NCBI GenBank assembly: GCA_036645955.1
Contig: JAVXND010000012.1
Coordinates: 1 to 64,000 of the forward strand
Direction: 5' to 3'
DNA length: 64,000 bases
Origin: Limiplasma sp036645955
Lineage (GTDB): Bacteria > Bacillota > Clostridia > Christensenellales > Aristaeellaceae
The notes below the pieces were generated by a model that saw only the letters and a list, made by a program, of their open reading frames with translations, ran no database searches and was not told the origin of the DNA. A program made the translations under genes and the position numbers. This document shows, one piece after another, positions 52,347 through 61,200 of this stretch (the stretch's first letter is position 1; each line of letters opens with the position of its first letter).

Positions 52347-53378
52347 ATGAAAAAGATCTTCGCATTACTTCTGACTCTGGTGATGGTTTTCACTGCTACC
52401 GCCGCGATGGGCGAGGGCATCAAGCTGGGTATCGTTACCCCCGATGCAGACCACGGCTTTACTGGCGAGTCTGTTGCGCATGCACGTGCCGAAGCGGAAG
52501 CAATGAAGGCCGCTGGCGTGATCTCTGAATACATGATGGCCGTTGGCGGCGAAGCCTCCAAGCAGATTCAGGGCTTGGAAGACATCATGAACTGGGATCC
52601 CGATGCAGTGGTGCTGTGGCCGCTAGAAGGCGACCAGCTCCGCAATGCCGCTCAGAGCGTTGTAGAAACCGGCATTCCGCTGATCGTGTATGACCGCCTG
52701 ATTGAGAATTTCAAAGGCATGGCCGGCGAAATTATGGGCGACAACGAAGGCATCGGCAACATGATGGGCAAATATTTGCTCAACTACTTCGCAGAAGACC
52801 TGAAGGCTGGCAAGACCATTACCTACTTGCTCTTCATTGGCGATAGCTCCACAGTTTCCAAGCAGCGCACCCAAGGCATGCTGGACATCATCAACGCCAG
52901 CGAGTTCAAAGATCAGTTTGTTCTGCTTCAGGATGGCTTCCAGACCGATTGGTCCAACGCAAAATCGCAGGAATTCATCGAAAACTGGCTGACCACCGCT
53001 GATCCCGCTGTGGTTGCAGAGCTTGACTTGATCGTAACCCATGACGACGAAATCGTTGATGGCATCATGACCTCCATCAAAGACAACGCCGACCTCAAAG
53101 ACCTTCGCATCATCACCTCTGTTGGCGGCCGCCGCGAGACCTTGGCCACCTTCGACGAAGTAGAGAAGCCCGAACTGCTTACCTACTTCTTCAGCCCCTC
53201 CTACATCCGTGAAGCGCTTCGCCTTGCCGTTGCCGCCGCAAATGGTGAAACCTATCAGGATCAGAAGATTGAAGGCCAGCTCTTCCTCGTGCCCACCATT
53301 GAAATTGACAAGAACACAGTGGAAGCTTTCCGTAACAGCCAGGAGTTTGCAGATCGTTACTCCTTGGATGCCAAGTAA
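52347..53378 (+). CDS. Sugar ABC transporter substrate-binding protein (ribose-type)
   Basis: This 343-residue secreted protein captures a sugar. A signal peptide (residues 1-22) ends before GEGIKLGIV and lacks a lipobox cysteine. The type I periplasmic-binding fold shows LGIVTPDADHGFTGESVAHA and MAVGGEASKQIQGLEDIM. Its codon choice looks more C-ending than the neighbours, as in highly expressed genes. AGGAGG lies 7 nt before the ATG. The ligand is unknown. A strong hairpin follows. Confidence 0.88.
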   Translation: MKKIFALLLTLVMVFTATAAMGEGIKLGIVTPDADHGFTGESVAHARAEAEAMKAAGVISEYMMAVGGEASKQIQGLEDIMNWDPDAVVLWPLEGDQLRNAAQSVVETGIPLIVYDRLIENFKGMAGEIMGDNEGIGNMMGKYLLNYFAEDLKAGKTITYLLFIGDSSTVSKQRTQGMLDIINASEFKDQFVLLQDGFQTDWSNAKSQEFIENWLTTADPAVVAELDLIVTHDDEIVDGIMTSIKDNADLKDLRIITSVGGRRETLATFDEVEKPELLTYFFSPSYIREALRLAVAAANGETYQDQKIEGQLFLVPTIEIDKNTVEAFRNSQEFADRYSLDAK

Positions 53379-53397
53379 GCAGAACCTCTCAACATTC

Positions 53398-53427
53398 GGG
53401 GCCGGTCGGTTCATACCGGTCGGCCCC
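53398..53427 (+). promoter_or_regulatory. Strong intercistronic hairpin after the binding-protein gene
   Basis: The 13-bp arms GGGGCCGGTCGGT and ACCGGTCGGCCCC pair completely (two G-U pairs) around a TCAT loop, 20 nt after the stop. No U run follows. This is the usual form of a stabilising or partly terminating hairpin that lets binding protein exceed the ATPase and permease. Confidence 0.75.
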
Positions 53428-53457
53428 TTCCCAATGCAATGCGAAGGAGGAACAGCC

Positions 53458-54957
53458 GTGCTTACAGAGATGAAAGGGATCGTAGTGGATTTTGGTCCCG
53501 TCCGCGCGGTCGACCATGTGGATTTTACGGTACACCCAGGCGAGATTGTCGGCCTGTTGGGTGAAAATGGCGCTGGAAAATCAACGCTGATGAATGTGCT
53601 GGCAGGAACCTTTGCCCCCACGGAAGGCGAAATTTTTCTGGACGGTAAAAAGGCACATATCGCAAACGCCCAGCATGCCATGGCAATGGGCATTCGCTTT
53701 ATTCATCAAGAGCTGAACCTATGTGACGATCTCAATGTATTTGAAAACATGTATCTTGCCCAAGAGCTTTGCAACAAGGGGCGGCTGCTTCATAAAAAAG
53801 AAATGGCGGCCAATTGCAAAGCAGTTTTTGAACGTATGAACGTGGACATTGACCCTTATGAGCGGGTGGCTCATTTGCAATCGTCCGAAAAACAATTGGT
53901 TGAAATTGCCAGAGCGCTGTTGTTCAAATGTGATTTGATTATTATGGATGAACCCACCACGGCGCTTGCAACGCATGAAATTGAAAACCTGTTTGTCATT
54001 ATGCGGCAGTTGAAGCAAGAAGGCGTTAGCTTCATTTACATTTCCCATAAAATGCCCGAGATTTTTGAAGTTTGCGAAAGCTATACTGTGCTTCGCGATG
54101 GCAAGCATGTGGGAAGCGGCAAAATCGAGGACATTACAGAGGAACAGGTGACCGAGATGATGATCGGCCGTGCCTTAGCAGATGACGACTTTATGAATAA
54201 GCCCTCCTTCGCCAACGATACCGTTGTCATGCAAGCACAGCATTTAAGCGGAGATTGCTTCGAGGATGTGAGCTTTACATTGCATGCAGGTGAGGTGCTT
54301 GCGTTTACAGGCCTGCAAAGCTCGGGACGGGATCAGCTGGCTGACGCGCTTTTTGGCGTGATTCCCCATACGGGCAAGCTTAGCATGAATGGCAAGGTGC
54401 TCAACGGAAGCATTCGGCAATATATGAAAAATCAAATTGCCATGGTGCCCCGTCAACGCAAGGAACGCGGCATTTTGAACGACTTGAGCATTATGGATAA
54501 CACCTCCATGGGCTTTTATAACACGCTTATGAAACGCCTGCTCATTCGTCCCAAGGAGGAGAAGGAGCGCTTCCTTCGCCAAAAAACCGCCATGCAAATC
54601 AAAACCGACAATCCCAAGAATCCCATTACTTCGCTCTCGGGCGGGAATCAGCAAAAGGTGATTTTGGGACGCTGGTTAGAGGCCAAGGCGGAGGTGCTCA
54701 TATTCGACAACCCCACGCAGGGCATTGACGTGGGTACGAAGTTTGAGATTTATCATCTGATTTTGCGCCTTGCACAAAGCGGAAAGAGCGTGCTGGTGTT
54801 TTCTTCGGAGTTCCCTGAAATTTTTAAGGTTGCGGATCGCTGTGCAGTGATGTACAAGGGCAAAATCAATGCGACGTTTGAGCGCGATCAAATGACGGAA
54901 AAGAATCTAATGTACTATTCCACAGGCGCGAATTTGGAGGGCATACAGCATGAGTGA
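53458..54957 (+). CDS. Sugar ABC transporter ATP-binding protein (RbsA-like, two domains)
   Basis: This 499-residue ATPase has two cassettes: Walker A GENGAGKST near 38, Walker B LIIMDEPTTAL, and a second half with signature LSGGNQQKV and a Walker B of the form VLIFDNPTQGID. The start is the GTG at 53458, 7 nt after AAGGAGG; the longer frame to 53209 runs back through the binding-protein gene. It overlaps the permease by 8 nt. Confidence 0.93.
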   Translation: MLTEMKGIVVDFGPVRAVDHVDFTVHPGEIVGLLGENGAGKSTLMNVLAGTFAPTEGEIFLDGKKAHIANAQHAMAMGIRFIHQELNLCDDLNVFENMYLAQELCNKGRLLHKKEMAANCKAVFERMNVDIDPYERVAHLQSSEKQLVEIARALLFKCDLIIMDEPTTALATHEIENLFVIMRQLKQEGVSFIYISHKMPEIFEVCESYTVLRDGKHVGSGKIEDITEEQVTEMMIGRALADDDFMNKPSFANDTVVMQAQHLSGDCFEDVSFTLHAGEVLAFTGLQSSGRDQLADALFGVIPHTGKLSMNGKVLNGSIRQYMKNQIAMVPRQRKERGILNDLSIMDNTSMGFYNTLMKRLLIRPKEEKERFLRQKTAMQIKTDNPKNPITSLSGGNQQKVILGRWLEAKAEVLIFDNPTQGIDVGTKFEIYHLILRLAQSGKSVLVFSSEFPEIFKVADRCAVMYKGKINATFERDQMTEKNLMYYSTGANLEGIQHE

Positions 54958-55954
54958 GGTAAAGCGGACGCTCACCCCCAAAACGATTGGGAAAAAACTC
55001 TTTTCAGATTACAGCTATTTGGTTTCCTTTGTACTGATTGTGGTAATAGCGGCCATTGTAAACCCAAACTTCTTTGGCTGGCGTAACATTACAAACATCT
55101 TTGTGCAATCCTCCGTAACAGGCATTATTGCGCTAGGCATGACCATGATCATTTGCGCAGGGCAAATTGATATTTCCGTGGGTGCGCAGGTGGCTATTAT
55201 TTCGGGCTTTGGCATTGACGTGCTCAACTACACGCACAGCATTTGGCTGATGCTATTGTTCATGCTGCTTTTTGGTGCGTTCATCGGCACCTTCAACGGC
55301 TTGCTGGTTGCCAAGGGACGCATGCCGGCCATGATTGCTACTTTGGCGGTACAAACCTCCTGCCGCGCCATTATCAACCACTTTGGGCAGGGCGGTCCCT
55401 TCTCGGTGGCGGGCGGCATGTCTACGGAGCCTTATTACGTTGCTTTTCGCCAAGTGGCCAACGGCGCGGTGAATGTGTTTGGCTTTAAGGTGCCCTATCC
55501 CATGATTATTTTCATTGCAATGGCACTGCTGTTTGGCTTGATTATGCAACGCACGCGCTTGGGCAAGCATATCTATGCGGTTGGCTCCAACGAGGTTTCC
55601 GCACGCTTGTCTGGTGTGAATGTGGACATGACCAAGGTGGCGGTGTTTGCCATTACAGGCACGCTCTGCGGCTTTGCAAGCTGGATTTACTCCTCACGTC
55701 TTATGGCGGTTGCGGCGGCCAGCGCGGGGAACCTGTTTGAAATGGATGCCATTGCGGCGGTCGCGATTGGCGGCACGGCCATGGCAGGCGGACGCGGTAA
55801 GATCATCGGCACATTCCTAGGCGTGATTATGTTTAAAATCATCAACAACATTTTGGTGGCCGCGCAGGTGCCTACCTTCCTAAATGGCGCCATCAGCGGA
55901 GCAATCATCATTATTGCGGTGCTGTTGCAAACCTTGCGCCACGACAAAAACTAA
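54950..55954 (+). CDS. Sugar ABC transporter permease (RbsC-like)
   Basis: This 334-residue membrane subunit has about eight to nine hydrophobic segments. RbsC-type blocks include QIDISVGAQVAII near 70, TRLGKHIYAVGSNEVSARLSG (in two parts) near 205 and AIAAVAIGGTAMAGGRG near 265. It overlaps the ATPase by 8 nt. It completes the importer with the binding protein and ATPase. Confidence 0.93.
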   Translation: MSEVKRTLTPKTIGKKLFSDYSYLVSFVLIVVIAAIVNPNFFGWRNITNIFVQSSVTGIIALGMTMIICAGQIDISVGAQVAIISGFGIDVLNYTHSIWLMLLFMLLFGAFIGTFNGLLVAKGRMPAMIATLAVQTSCRAIINHFGQGGPFSVAGGMSTEPYYVAFRQVANGAVNVFGFKVPYPMIIFIAMALLFGLIMQRTRLGKHIYAVGSNEVSARLSGVNVDMTKVAVFAITGTLCGFASWIYSSRLMAVAAASAGNLFEMDAIAAVAIGGTAMAGGRGKIIGTFLGVIMFKIINNILVAAQVPTFLNGAISGAIIIIAVLLQTLRHDKN

Positions 55955-55983
55955 TGAACTAGCAAAAGAAGGGGGGAAACACA

Positions 55984-57030
55984 ATGCTTAAAATCGGAGT
56001 GGTCGGTTGCGGAAAGATCACCGAGGTTCGCCATGCGCCCGAATACGCGGAAAATCCAGCGGCGGTGGTGACTGCTTGGTATGATGCGTTTCCCGAAAAA
56101 GCAAGCGCCATGGCTGAAAAGTTTGGCGGCAAGGCTTTTGACAGCGTAGAGGCTTTGTTAAACAGCGGCGTAGAGGCCGTGAGCGTGTGCGTTGCCAACA
56201 ATGCCCATGCCGATGTAACGGTGCAGGCCTTGGAGGCAGGCTGTCATGTGCTTTGCGAAAAGCCCATGGCAACCACCTTGGCAGATTGCGAACGGATGAC
56301 AGCCGCTGCACAGAAAGCGGGCAAACGCCTGCTGCTTGGGCACAACCAGCGTTTTGCGCTTGCGCATGTGGAAGCACGCAAAATGATTGCGGCAGGTGAA
56401 ATAGGGCGCGTGCTCACTTTTCATACCATGTTTGGGCACCCTGGGCCTGAAGGGTGGACGGGTCAAAAAAACAGCTGGTTTTTTGATAAATCACGCGCGG
56501 CTCTGGGCACCCTGGCAGACTTAGGCATTCACAAAACGGATTTGATCCATTTTTTGATTGGCCAGCCCATTACACAAGTGTGCGCCGTGCTCTCCACTGC
56601 GGATAAGACGTATCCCGACGGCAAGCCTGTGGATGTGGATGACAATGCGCTTTGCCTGTATGCAACCGATCAGGGCGTAACAGGTCAAATGCATGTGAGC
56701 TGGACAAACTACGGTGCTGAAAACAATTCCACGCAAATCTATGGCACAAAAGGCGTGCTCAGGCTTTATGACGATGCAGAGTATTCCTTGATTTTGGAAC
56801 GCCGCGATGGTTCGGTTGAAAAGCGCAGGCTCGATGAAATGACCTCCAATAAACAGCAGACCTCTGGCCAACGCACAAACACAGGCGTGATTGACGAGTT
56901 CATCCGCGCCATCCAATCAGGCGAACCTTCTGTGATTGACGCACAGGAAGCGCTCAAGGCAATGCGCGTTATCTTTGCCGCCGAAGCTTCTGCCAAAAGC
57001 GGCCGCGTGATTGCGGTGAAACAGTCTTAA
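55984..57030 (+). CDS. Gfo/Idh/MocA family oxidoreductase
   Basis: This 348-residue NAD(P)-dependent sugar dehydrogenase has an N-terminal Rossmann motif GVVGCGKITEVRHAPEY, the family EKPMATT motif near 94, and a C-terminal domain with GIHKTDLIHFL near 182. The family oxidises sugar or inositol hydroxyls. It ends the LacI operon and probably acts on the imported sugar. It converges on the ROK repressor gene, with a hairpin spanning the junction. Confidence 0.9.
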   Translation: MLKIGVVGCGKITEVRHAPEYAENPAAVVTAWYDAFPEKASAMAEKFGGKAFDSVEALLNSGVEAVSVCVANNAHADVTVQALEAGCHVLCEKPMATTLADCERMTAAAQKAGKRLLLGHNQRFALAHVEARKMIAAGEIGRVLTFHTMFGHPGPEGWTGQKNSWFFDKSRAALGTLADLGIHKTDLIHFLIGQPITQVCAVLSTADKTYPDGKPVDVDDNALCLYATDQGVTGQMHVSWTNYGAENNSTQIYGTKGVLRLYDDAEYSLILERRDGSVEKRRLDEMTSNKQQTSGQRTNTGVIDEFIRAIQSGEPSVIDAQEALKAMRVIFAAEASAKSGRVIAVKQS

Positions 57031-57034
57031 AATG

Positions 57035-57062
57035 CGAAAAGGAAGCTCACGCTTCCATTTCG
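57035..57062. terminator. Shared hairpin between convergent genes
   Basis: CGAAA, one unpaired A and GGAAGC pair with GCTTCC, one unpaired A and TTTCG around a TCAC loop. The hairpin covers the end of the oxidoreductase transcript and the last codons of the ROK repressor gene, and can end transcription from both sides. The U run is short. Confidence 0.6.
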
Positions 57063-58234
57063 CCGATAAGCTGTTCGCAATGCTTTACAAGCAGTTCGTT
57101 TTGCGCAAGCGCCACGGCGGCGTGCAAATTGAGCGGCTCTTCATCCAAAAGGTGGATATCCACGGCATGCTTTTGGGTAAAAACACTTTTTAAGTACAGC
57201 GCATCCAGCATGTGGAAGTAGAGGCTCCGCTGACGGTTGAGCCAGCGGCAATAAATAACCAGCTCTTGCGGATCGTAGCTCATGATGATGGTGGAGGTTG
57301 TATCTACCAAATAACGCATGGCTTGCGAAAAAATCTTGTTGGCTATGGGGTCGCCCTCGGCCATCAGCGTGAGCACTTCATCCACATGTGCGCAATGGTT
57401 GCCCGATTGTGCATTATACTGCTTGACAATACCAATGTCAGAGCAGTATAGTTCTAAACAGCCTGTATTGCCGCAGCTGCAGGGAATGCCATCGCGGCGC
57501 ACGGTTAAGTGGCCAATTTCGCCCGCTAAGCTGTGCGTGCCGCGAAATACTTGCCCGCCAATCATAAGCGCGGAGCTAATGCCGTCGCATATGGACAGGT
57601 ATACCGCACAGCGGCTTTGCTTGAGCTGGCCGGAATGCTCAAGGTATTGGATGCAGGCATATACATCCTTATCAACGGCTACAGGCAGATGCAAGGCTTC
57701 GCTCAAACGGTTTGCAAGCGGAAAGCGCTGCCACATCGGCGCACAGGAAAGCTGTAAAACGGTTCCGCTTTCATAATCTGCGGGGCCGGGCACGGTTACG
57801 CCCACGCCAAAGCAACGCTTACACGGGGCTTCGGCGCTGGAAAGCAAATCCTGCACTACCGCGGCAACCTCGGCAGTATAGGATTCAGGCCCCATTGCGC
57901 CAGGGGCAAGCTCTTTGGTCACAGAACGCAGGCATTGCCCCGCAAGGTCAAATAACCCTGCTTCCATGCTGGTGGGCCGAATGCTTACGGCCGCTAAAAC
58001 ACCCAGCTCACGGTTGATCTGATAGCGAACCGCACGCCGCCCCCCATCCGAAGGTGCTACGCCGCCGTCGGTAACCAGCTTCCTTTGCACAAGCTCCGCC
58101 ATTACATTGTGCACGGTGGAAGCGGGCAGACCTGTTAAACTGCAAAGCTGGGGCTTGGTACTGCAGGGAATGCGCAACAGCGCAAGCATGAGGGTTTGCG
58201 CATGGCTTGGTTTTCCGTTTGTCGTACGCGACAT
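57047..58234 (-). CDS. ROK family transcriptional repressor
   Basis: This 395-residue regulator has an N-terminal winged helix-turn-helix (KPQLCSLTGLPASTVHNVMAE near residues 28-48) and a ROK domain with the zinc motif GHLTVRRDGIPCSCGNTGC near 240. NagC/Mlc/XylR-type members sense sugars or sugar phosphates. It is divergent from the HAD-to-SIS operon and separated by about 125 nt, so it is the likely regulator of that operon. Its own promoter lies in that gap. Confidence 0.9.
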   Translation of the reverse strand: MSRTTNGKPSHAQTLMLALLRIPCSTKPQLCSLTGLPASTVHNVMAELVQRKLVTDGGVAPSDGGRRAVRYQINRELGVLAAVSIRPTSMEAGLFDLAGQCLRSVTKELAPGAMGPESYTAEVAAVVQDLLSSAEAPCKRCFGVGVTVPGPADYESGTVLQLSCAPMWQRFPLANRLSEALHLPVAVDKDVYACIQYLEHSGQLKQSRCAVYLSICDGISSALMIGGQVFRGTHSLAGEIGHLTVRRDGIPCSCGNTGCLELYCSDIGIVKQYNAQSGNHCAHVDEVLTLMAEGDPIANKIFSQAMRYLVDTTSTIIMSYDPQELVIYCRWLNRQRSLYFHMLDALYLKSVFTQKHAVDIHLLDEEPLNLHAAVALAQNELLVKHCEQLIGEMEA

Positions 58235-58301
58235 CTTTTTTTGCCCTCCTTCTGTTCTAACTAATGTTCAACTTATGTAAACCAATTAAAGAAGTAATGC
58301 C

Positions 58302-58330
58302 ATTGTAACAGCAAACCGAACCAATGTCAA
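58302..58330 (-). promoter_or_regulatory. Promoter of the ROK repressor gene
   Basis: The minus strand shows TTGACA (58330-58325), a 17-nt spacer and TACAAT (58307-58302) before the gene. Imperfect dyads around GTTTAC and TTGAAC at 58265-58282 could be the operator. No clear plus-strand promoter for the HAD operon was identified. Confidence 0.7.
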
Positions 58331-58358
58331 TGCAAAACAAATAAGGAGGGTGCTTCCC

Positions 58359-59180
58359 ATGAATCATTCCTTGGAAATAATCAATGCAGGTACGGCAAGA
58401 ACAAGGCCTTTTCGCTATGCGGTGCTCGATTTTGACGGTACCCTGAGCCTGATACGAGAGGGCTGGCAAAAAATCATGATACCCTACTTTACACAAGCCC
58501 TGCAAAGCACGCCAGAGGGTGCAAAACGTGAATACAAAGAGCTTGAAGCGCTTGCGCGTGAGTTTATCTTTTTGCATACGGGCAAGCAAACCATATACCA
58601 ATGCATTGCCTTGGCTGAAGAAATTCAAAAGCTGGGCGGGCGGCCGTTGGACGCGCAAAGCTATAAGGACGAATACCATCGCCGATTGCTTCAGCAGATT
58701 GACCACCGCCTAAGCGGGCTGGCGAGCGGGGCAACGGACCCCGAAGCCCTTACTGTGCCAGGCAGCTATGAACTGCTAAGGATGCTTCGCCGCCACGGCG
58801 TAGCGCTGTATTTGGCCAGCGGAACCGATGATGAATATGTACAGCAGGAGGTTCGCCTGCTCAAGCTGGATGGCTATTTTGATGGGCATATTTACGGTGC
58901 CCAGCAAGATTATCATACTTTTTCAAAGAAAATGGTCATTGAACGCATTCTCCGTGAAAACCATCTTTCGGGAGATGAACTCTTGGGCTTTGGTGATGGT
59001 TATGTGGAAATTGAAAACATCAAAGAGGTTGGCGGCTATGCCGTTGGGGTAGCCAGCGAGGAAACCAAGCGCGAGGGCATAGACGAGTGGAAACGCGAGC
59101 GCTTGATTCGTGCGGGTGCCAATCTCATTATCCCAGATTATCGCGGGATTTCGGAGCTGGAAAATTACTTGTTTGCTTAA
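58359..59180 (+). CDS. HAD family phosphatase (GmhB-like role possible)
   Basis: This 273-residue hydrolase has the HAD motifs DFDGT near residue 25, LASGTDDEYV near 153, the lysine of FSKKMVIERIL and GFGDGYVEI near 215. It is predicted to be a phosphatase acting on a sugar phosphate. It heads the operon with the unknown protein, the kinases and the isomerase. The ATG at 58359 has AAGGAGGG 8 nt upstream. GmhB function (heptose 1,7-bisphosphate) is only suggested by context. Confidence 0.87.
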   Translation: MNHSLEIINAGTARTRPFRYAVLDFDGTLSLIREGWQKIMIPYFTQALQSTPEGAKREYKELEALAREFIFLHTGKQTIYQCIALAEEIQKLGGRPLDAQSYKDEYHRRLLQQIDHRLSGLASGATDPEALTVPGSYELLRMLRRHGVALYLASGTDDEYVQQEVRLLKLDGYFDGHIYGAQQDYHTFSKKMVIERILRENHLSGDELLGFGDGYVEIENIKEVGGYAVGVASEETKREGIDEWKRERLIRAGANLIIPDYRGISELENYLFA

Positions 59181-59200
59181 TCAGAAAGGAAGCGTGAACC

Positions 59201-60169
59201 ATGCCATTTCAAATGTTTGATCGCTCAAGGCTCAAGCTGTTACCCATTCGCGAACGCATTCATGATGTGGATTTGTCCATCATGATGGATCCAAACGCGC
59301 CGATTGCCTATCATCATCCCACCATTGACCTGTTGGTGGAGCGTGTGAAAACGGCTCGTAAAAACAATCGCCCTGTGCTGATGATGATGGGCGCACATGT
59401 CATTCGCGCGGGTGCGGCACCTCTTTTGATTCGTTTAATGCGCGAAGGGTGGATTACGCATTTTGCCTTAAACGGCGCAGGCGGAATTCATGACTTTGAG
59501 TTTGCCATGATTGGTGCCACCACAGAAAGCGTGGCAAAATATATTTCCGAAGGGCAATTTGGTCTATGGCAGGAGGACGGTTTGTACAACCGCGCCGTAA
59601 ACGAAGGTGCGCGGGAGGGGCTGGGCTTTGGTGAGTCCCTGGGCAAGTTTATTTGGGAAAACAACTTTCCAAACCGTGAACAGAGCTTATTTGCGGCAGG
59701 GTATTGCCAGCAGGTGCCTGTAACGGTGCATGTGGGCATTGGCTGTGACATTGTACACGAACAGCCTAATGCAGATGGTGCCGCCATTGGAGAAGCCTCC
59801 TACCGTGATTTTTTGATTTACGCAAACACAATTGAGAGCCTTGAGGGCGGCGTGTTTCTGAACTTTGGTTCGGCGGTTATCGGCCCCGAGGTTTACCTGA
59901 AAGCGCTTTCCATGAGCCGCAATGTAAAAAAACAGCAGGGGGAAACGGTGGGTAATTTCACCACGGCTGTGTTTGACCTGTTGCCGCTGGAAGGAAAGAA
60001 CATTCATGAAACGCCTCCAAAGAGCGATCCGCGCTATTATTTTCGCCCTTGGAAAACCATCATGGCGCGCACGGTGGAGGGCGGCGGCGAAAGCTTTTAC
60101 GTGCAAGGTCAGCATCGGGATACCGTGGCGGCGCTTTATCATGGATTGATGGGGGGAAATGCAAAATGA
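59201..60169 (+). CDS. Deoxyhypusine-synthase-like protein of unknown function
   Basis: This 322-residue protein resembles the deoxyhypusine synthase fold. LNGAGGIHDFEFA near residue 92 parallels the synthase TTAGGVEEDL region, and the VHVGIGCDIVHEQP and LNFGSAVIGPEV blocks parallel its later NAD-binding loops. The C-terminal active-site lysine motif WGKIR is not seen. The bacterium should lack eIF5A, so a different NAD-dependent step, perhaps on a sugar phosphate, is likely. It is translationally coupled to the following kinase (4-nt overlap). The true reaction is unknown. Confidence 0.75.
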   Translation: MPFQMFDRSRLKLLPIRERIHDVDLSIMMDPNAPIAYHHPTIDLLVERVKTARKNNRPVLMMMGAHVIRAGAAPLLIRLMREGWITHFALNGAGGIHDFEFAMIGATTESVAKYISEGQFGLWQEDGLYNRAVNEGAREGLGFGESLGKFIWENNFPNREQSLFAAGYCQQVPVTVHVGIGCDIVHEQPNADGAAIGEASYRDFLIYANTIESLEGGVFLNFGSAVIGPEVYLKALSMSRNVKKQQGETVGNFTTAVFDLLPLEGKNIHETPPKSDPRYYFRPWKTIMARTVEGGGESFYVQGQHRDTVAALYHGLMGGNAK

Positions 60170-61200
60170 AGCGGGCAAGGCTGTTGGAGCTGATGAAAGG
60201 CTTTCCGAGCCTGCGCGTGGCGGTGATGGGGGATTTGTTTCTGGATCGCTGGTTAACGGTAGATCCAGCGCTGGATGAACCTTCTGTAGAAACGGGGCTG
60301 ACCGCGCGGCAGGTGGTGGAGAGCCTAAGCTGTGCGGGCGCGGCGGGTACGGTGCTTAACAACCTGAGTGAGCTGGGCATTGGCAAGCTCTATGCCATTG
60401 GCTTGCTGGGGATGGATGGGGAAGGCTATGAGGTAAAACGCGCACTTGAAAAACGAGGCGTGGATTTGTCTTTGCTTGTGTGCAGTGAGCAGGTGGTTAC
60501 CCCCGCTTATGTCAAGCCCATGTTTCTGCAAAAAAACGGTACCCTGTTAGAGGGCAACCGCATGGACATCAAAAACCGTTGCAAAACGCCTGAAGCGCTT
60601 CAAAAAGCTTTGCTTGAAAAGCTATACGAAGCGGCGGAGCAGGTAGACGCGATTGTGGTGCTGGATCAGCTTGCCGATGAAGATACGGGCGTGGTAACGG
60701 CCATGGTGCGAAATGCGCTGGCAGAACTAGGTAAAACACACAAGGAGCTGCTGATTTATGCGGATTCACGCTCGTTCATTGATCGCTTTTTGCATGTAAC
60801 AATCAAGTGCAACAATTTGGAAGCGGCGGAAATGACGGGCTTGCATGGCGGTGAACCCTTTTGTAAAGAGGAGGTTTTTGAGGCGCTTTCCGCCTTGTCC
60901 CGTCAAACAGAAAAGCAGGTGTTTGTAACCTGCAACGCCCATGGCGTGGCGTTTAGCGAAGGGGGAAGGCCGCACCTATTGCCCTGCGTAAAGCAACCAT
61001 TTCCCATCGATGTTTGCGGTGCGGGGGATGCGTGTACGGCTGGCATAATCAGTGCGCTTTGTTCGGGCGGCCTGCCAAGCGAGGCGGCGGAGCTTGGCAA
61101 CCTGTGCGCGGGGGTAACCGTGCGCAAACTGGGCACAACGGGCACCGCGAACCAGCAAGAGGTGCTTGCGTTATTTGAAGAACAGGAGGCAGAGCTTTGA
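60166..61200 (+). CDS. PfkB family carbohydrate kinase (HldE kinase-domain-like)
   Basis: This 344-residue kinase has GDLFLDRWLTVDP near residue 20, close to the HldE motif GD.MLDR, the GAAGTVLNNLSELG substrate-domain motif and the catalytic VCGAGDACTAG near 285. HldE kinases phosphorylate D-glycero-D-manno-heptose 7-phosphate, so a heptose or related sugar phosphate is the suggested substrate. The start is in the ATGA overlap with the previous gene. It overlaps the ROK kinase by 4 nt. Confidence 0.87.
   Translation: MKRARLLELMKGFPSLRVAVMGDLFLDRWLTVDPALDEPSVETGLTARQVVESLSCAGAAGTVLNNLSELGIGKLYAIGLLGMDGEGYEVKRALEKRGVDLSLLVCSEQVVTPAYVKPMFLQKNGTLLEGNRMDIKNRCKTPEALQKALLEKLYEAAEQVDAIVVLDQLADEDTGVVTAMVRNALAELGKTHKELLIYADSRSFIDRFLHVTIKCNNLEAAEMTGLHGGEPFCKEEVFEALSALSRQTEKQVFVTCNAHGVAFSEGGRPHLLPCVKQPFPIDVCGAGDACTAGIISALCSGGLPSEAAELGNLCAGVTVRKLGTTGTANQQEVLALFEEQEAEL

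Noticed and set aside
52623..53693. 356-codon minus-strand frame opposite the sugar-binding protein gene
   Set aside because: The plus-strand frame has a signal peptide, a family fold, a ribosome site and operon context; the minus frame is a shadow of it.
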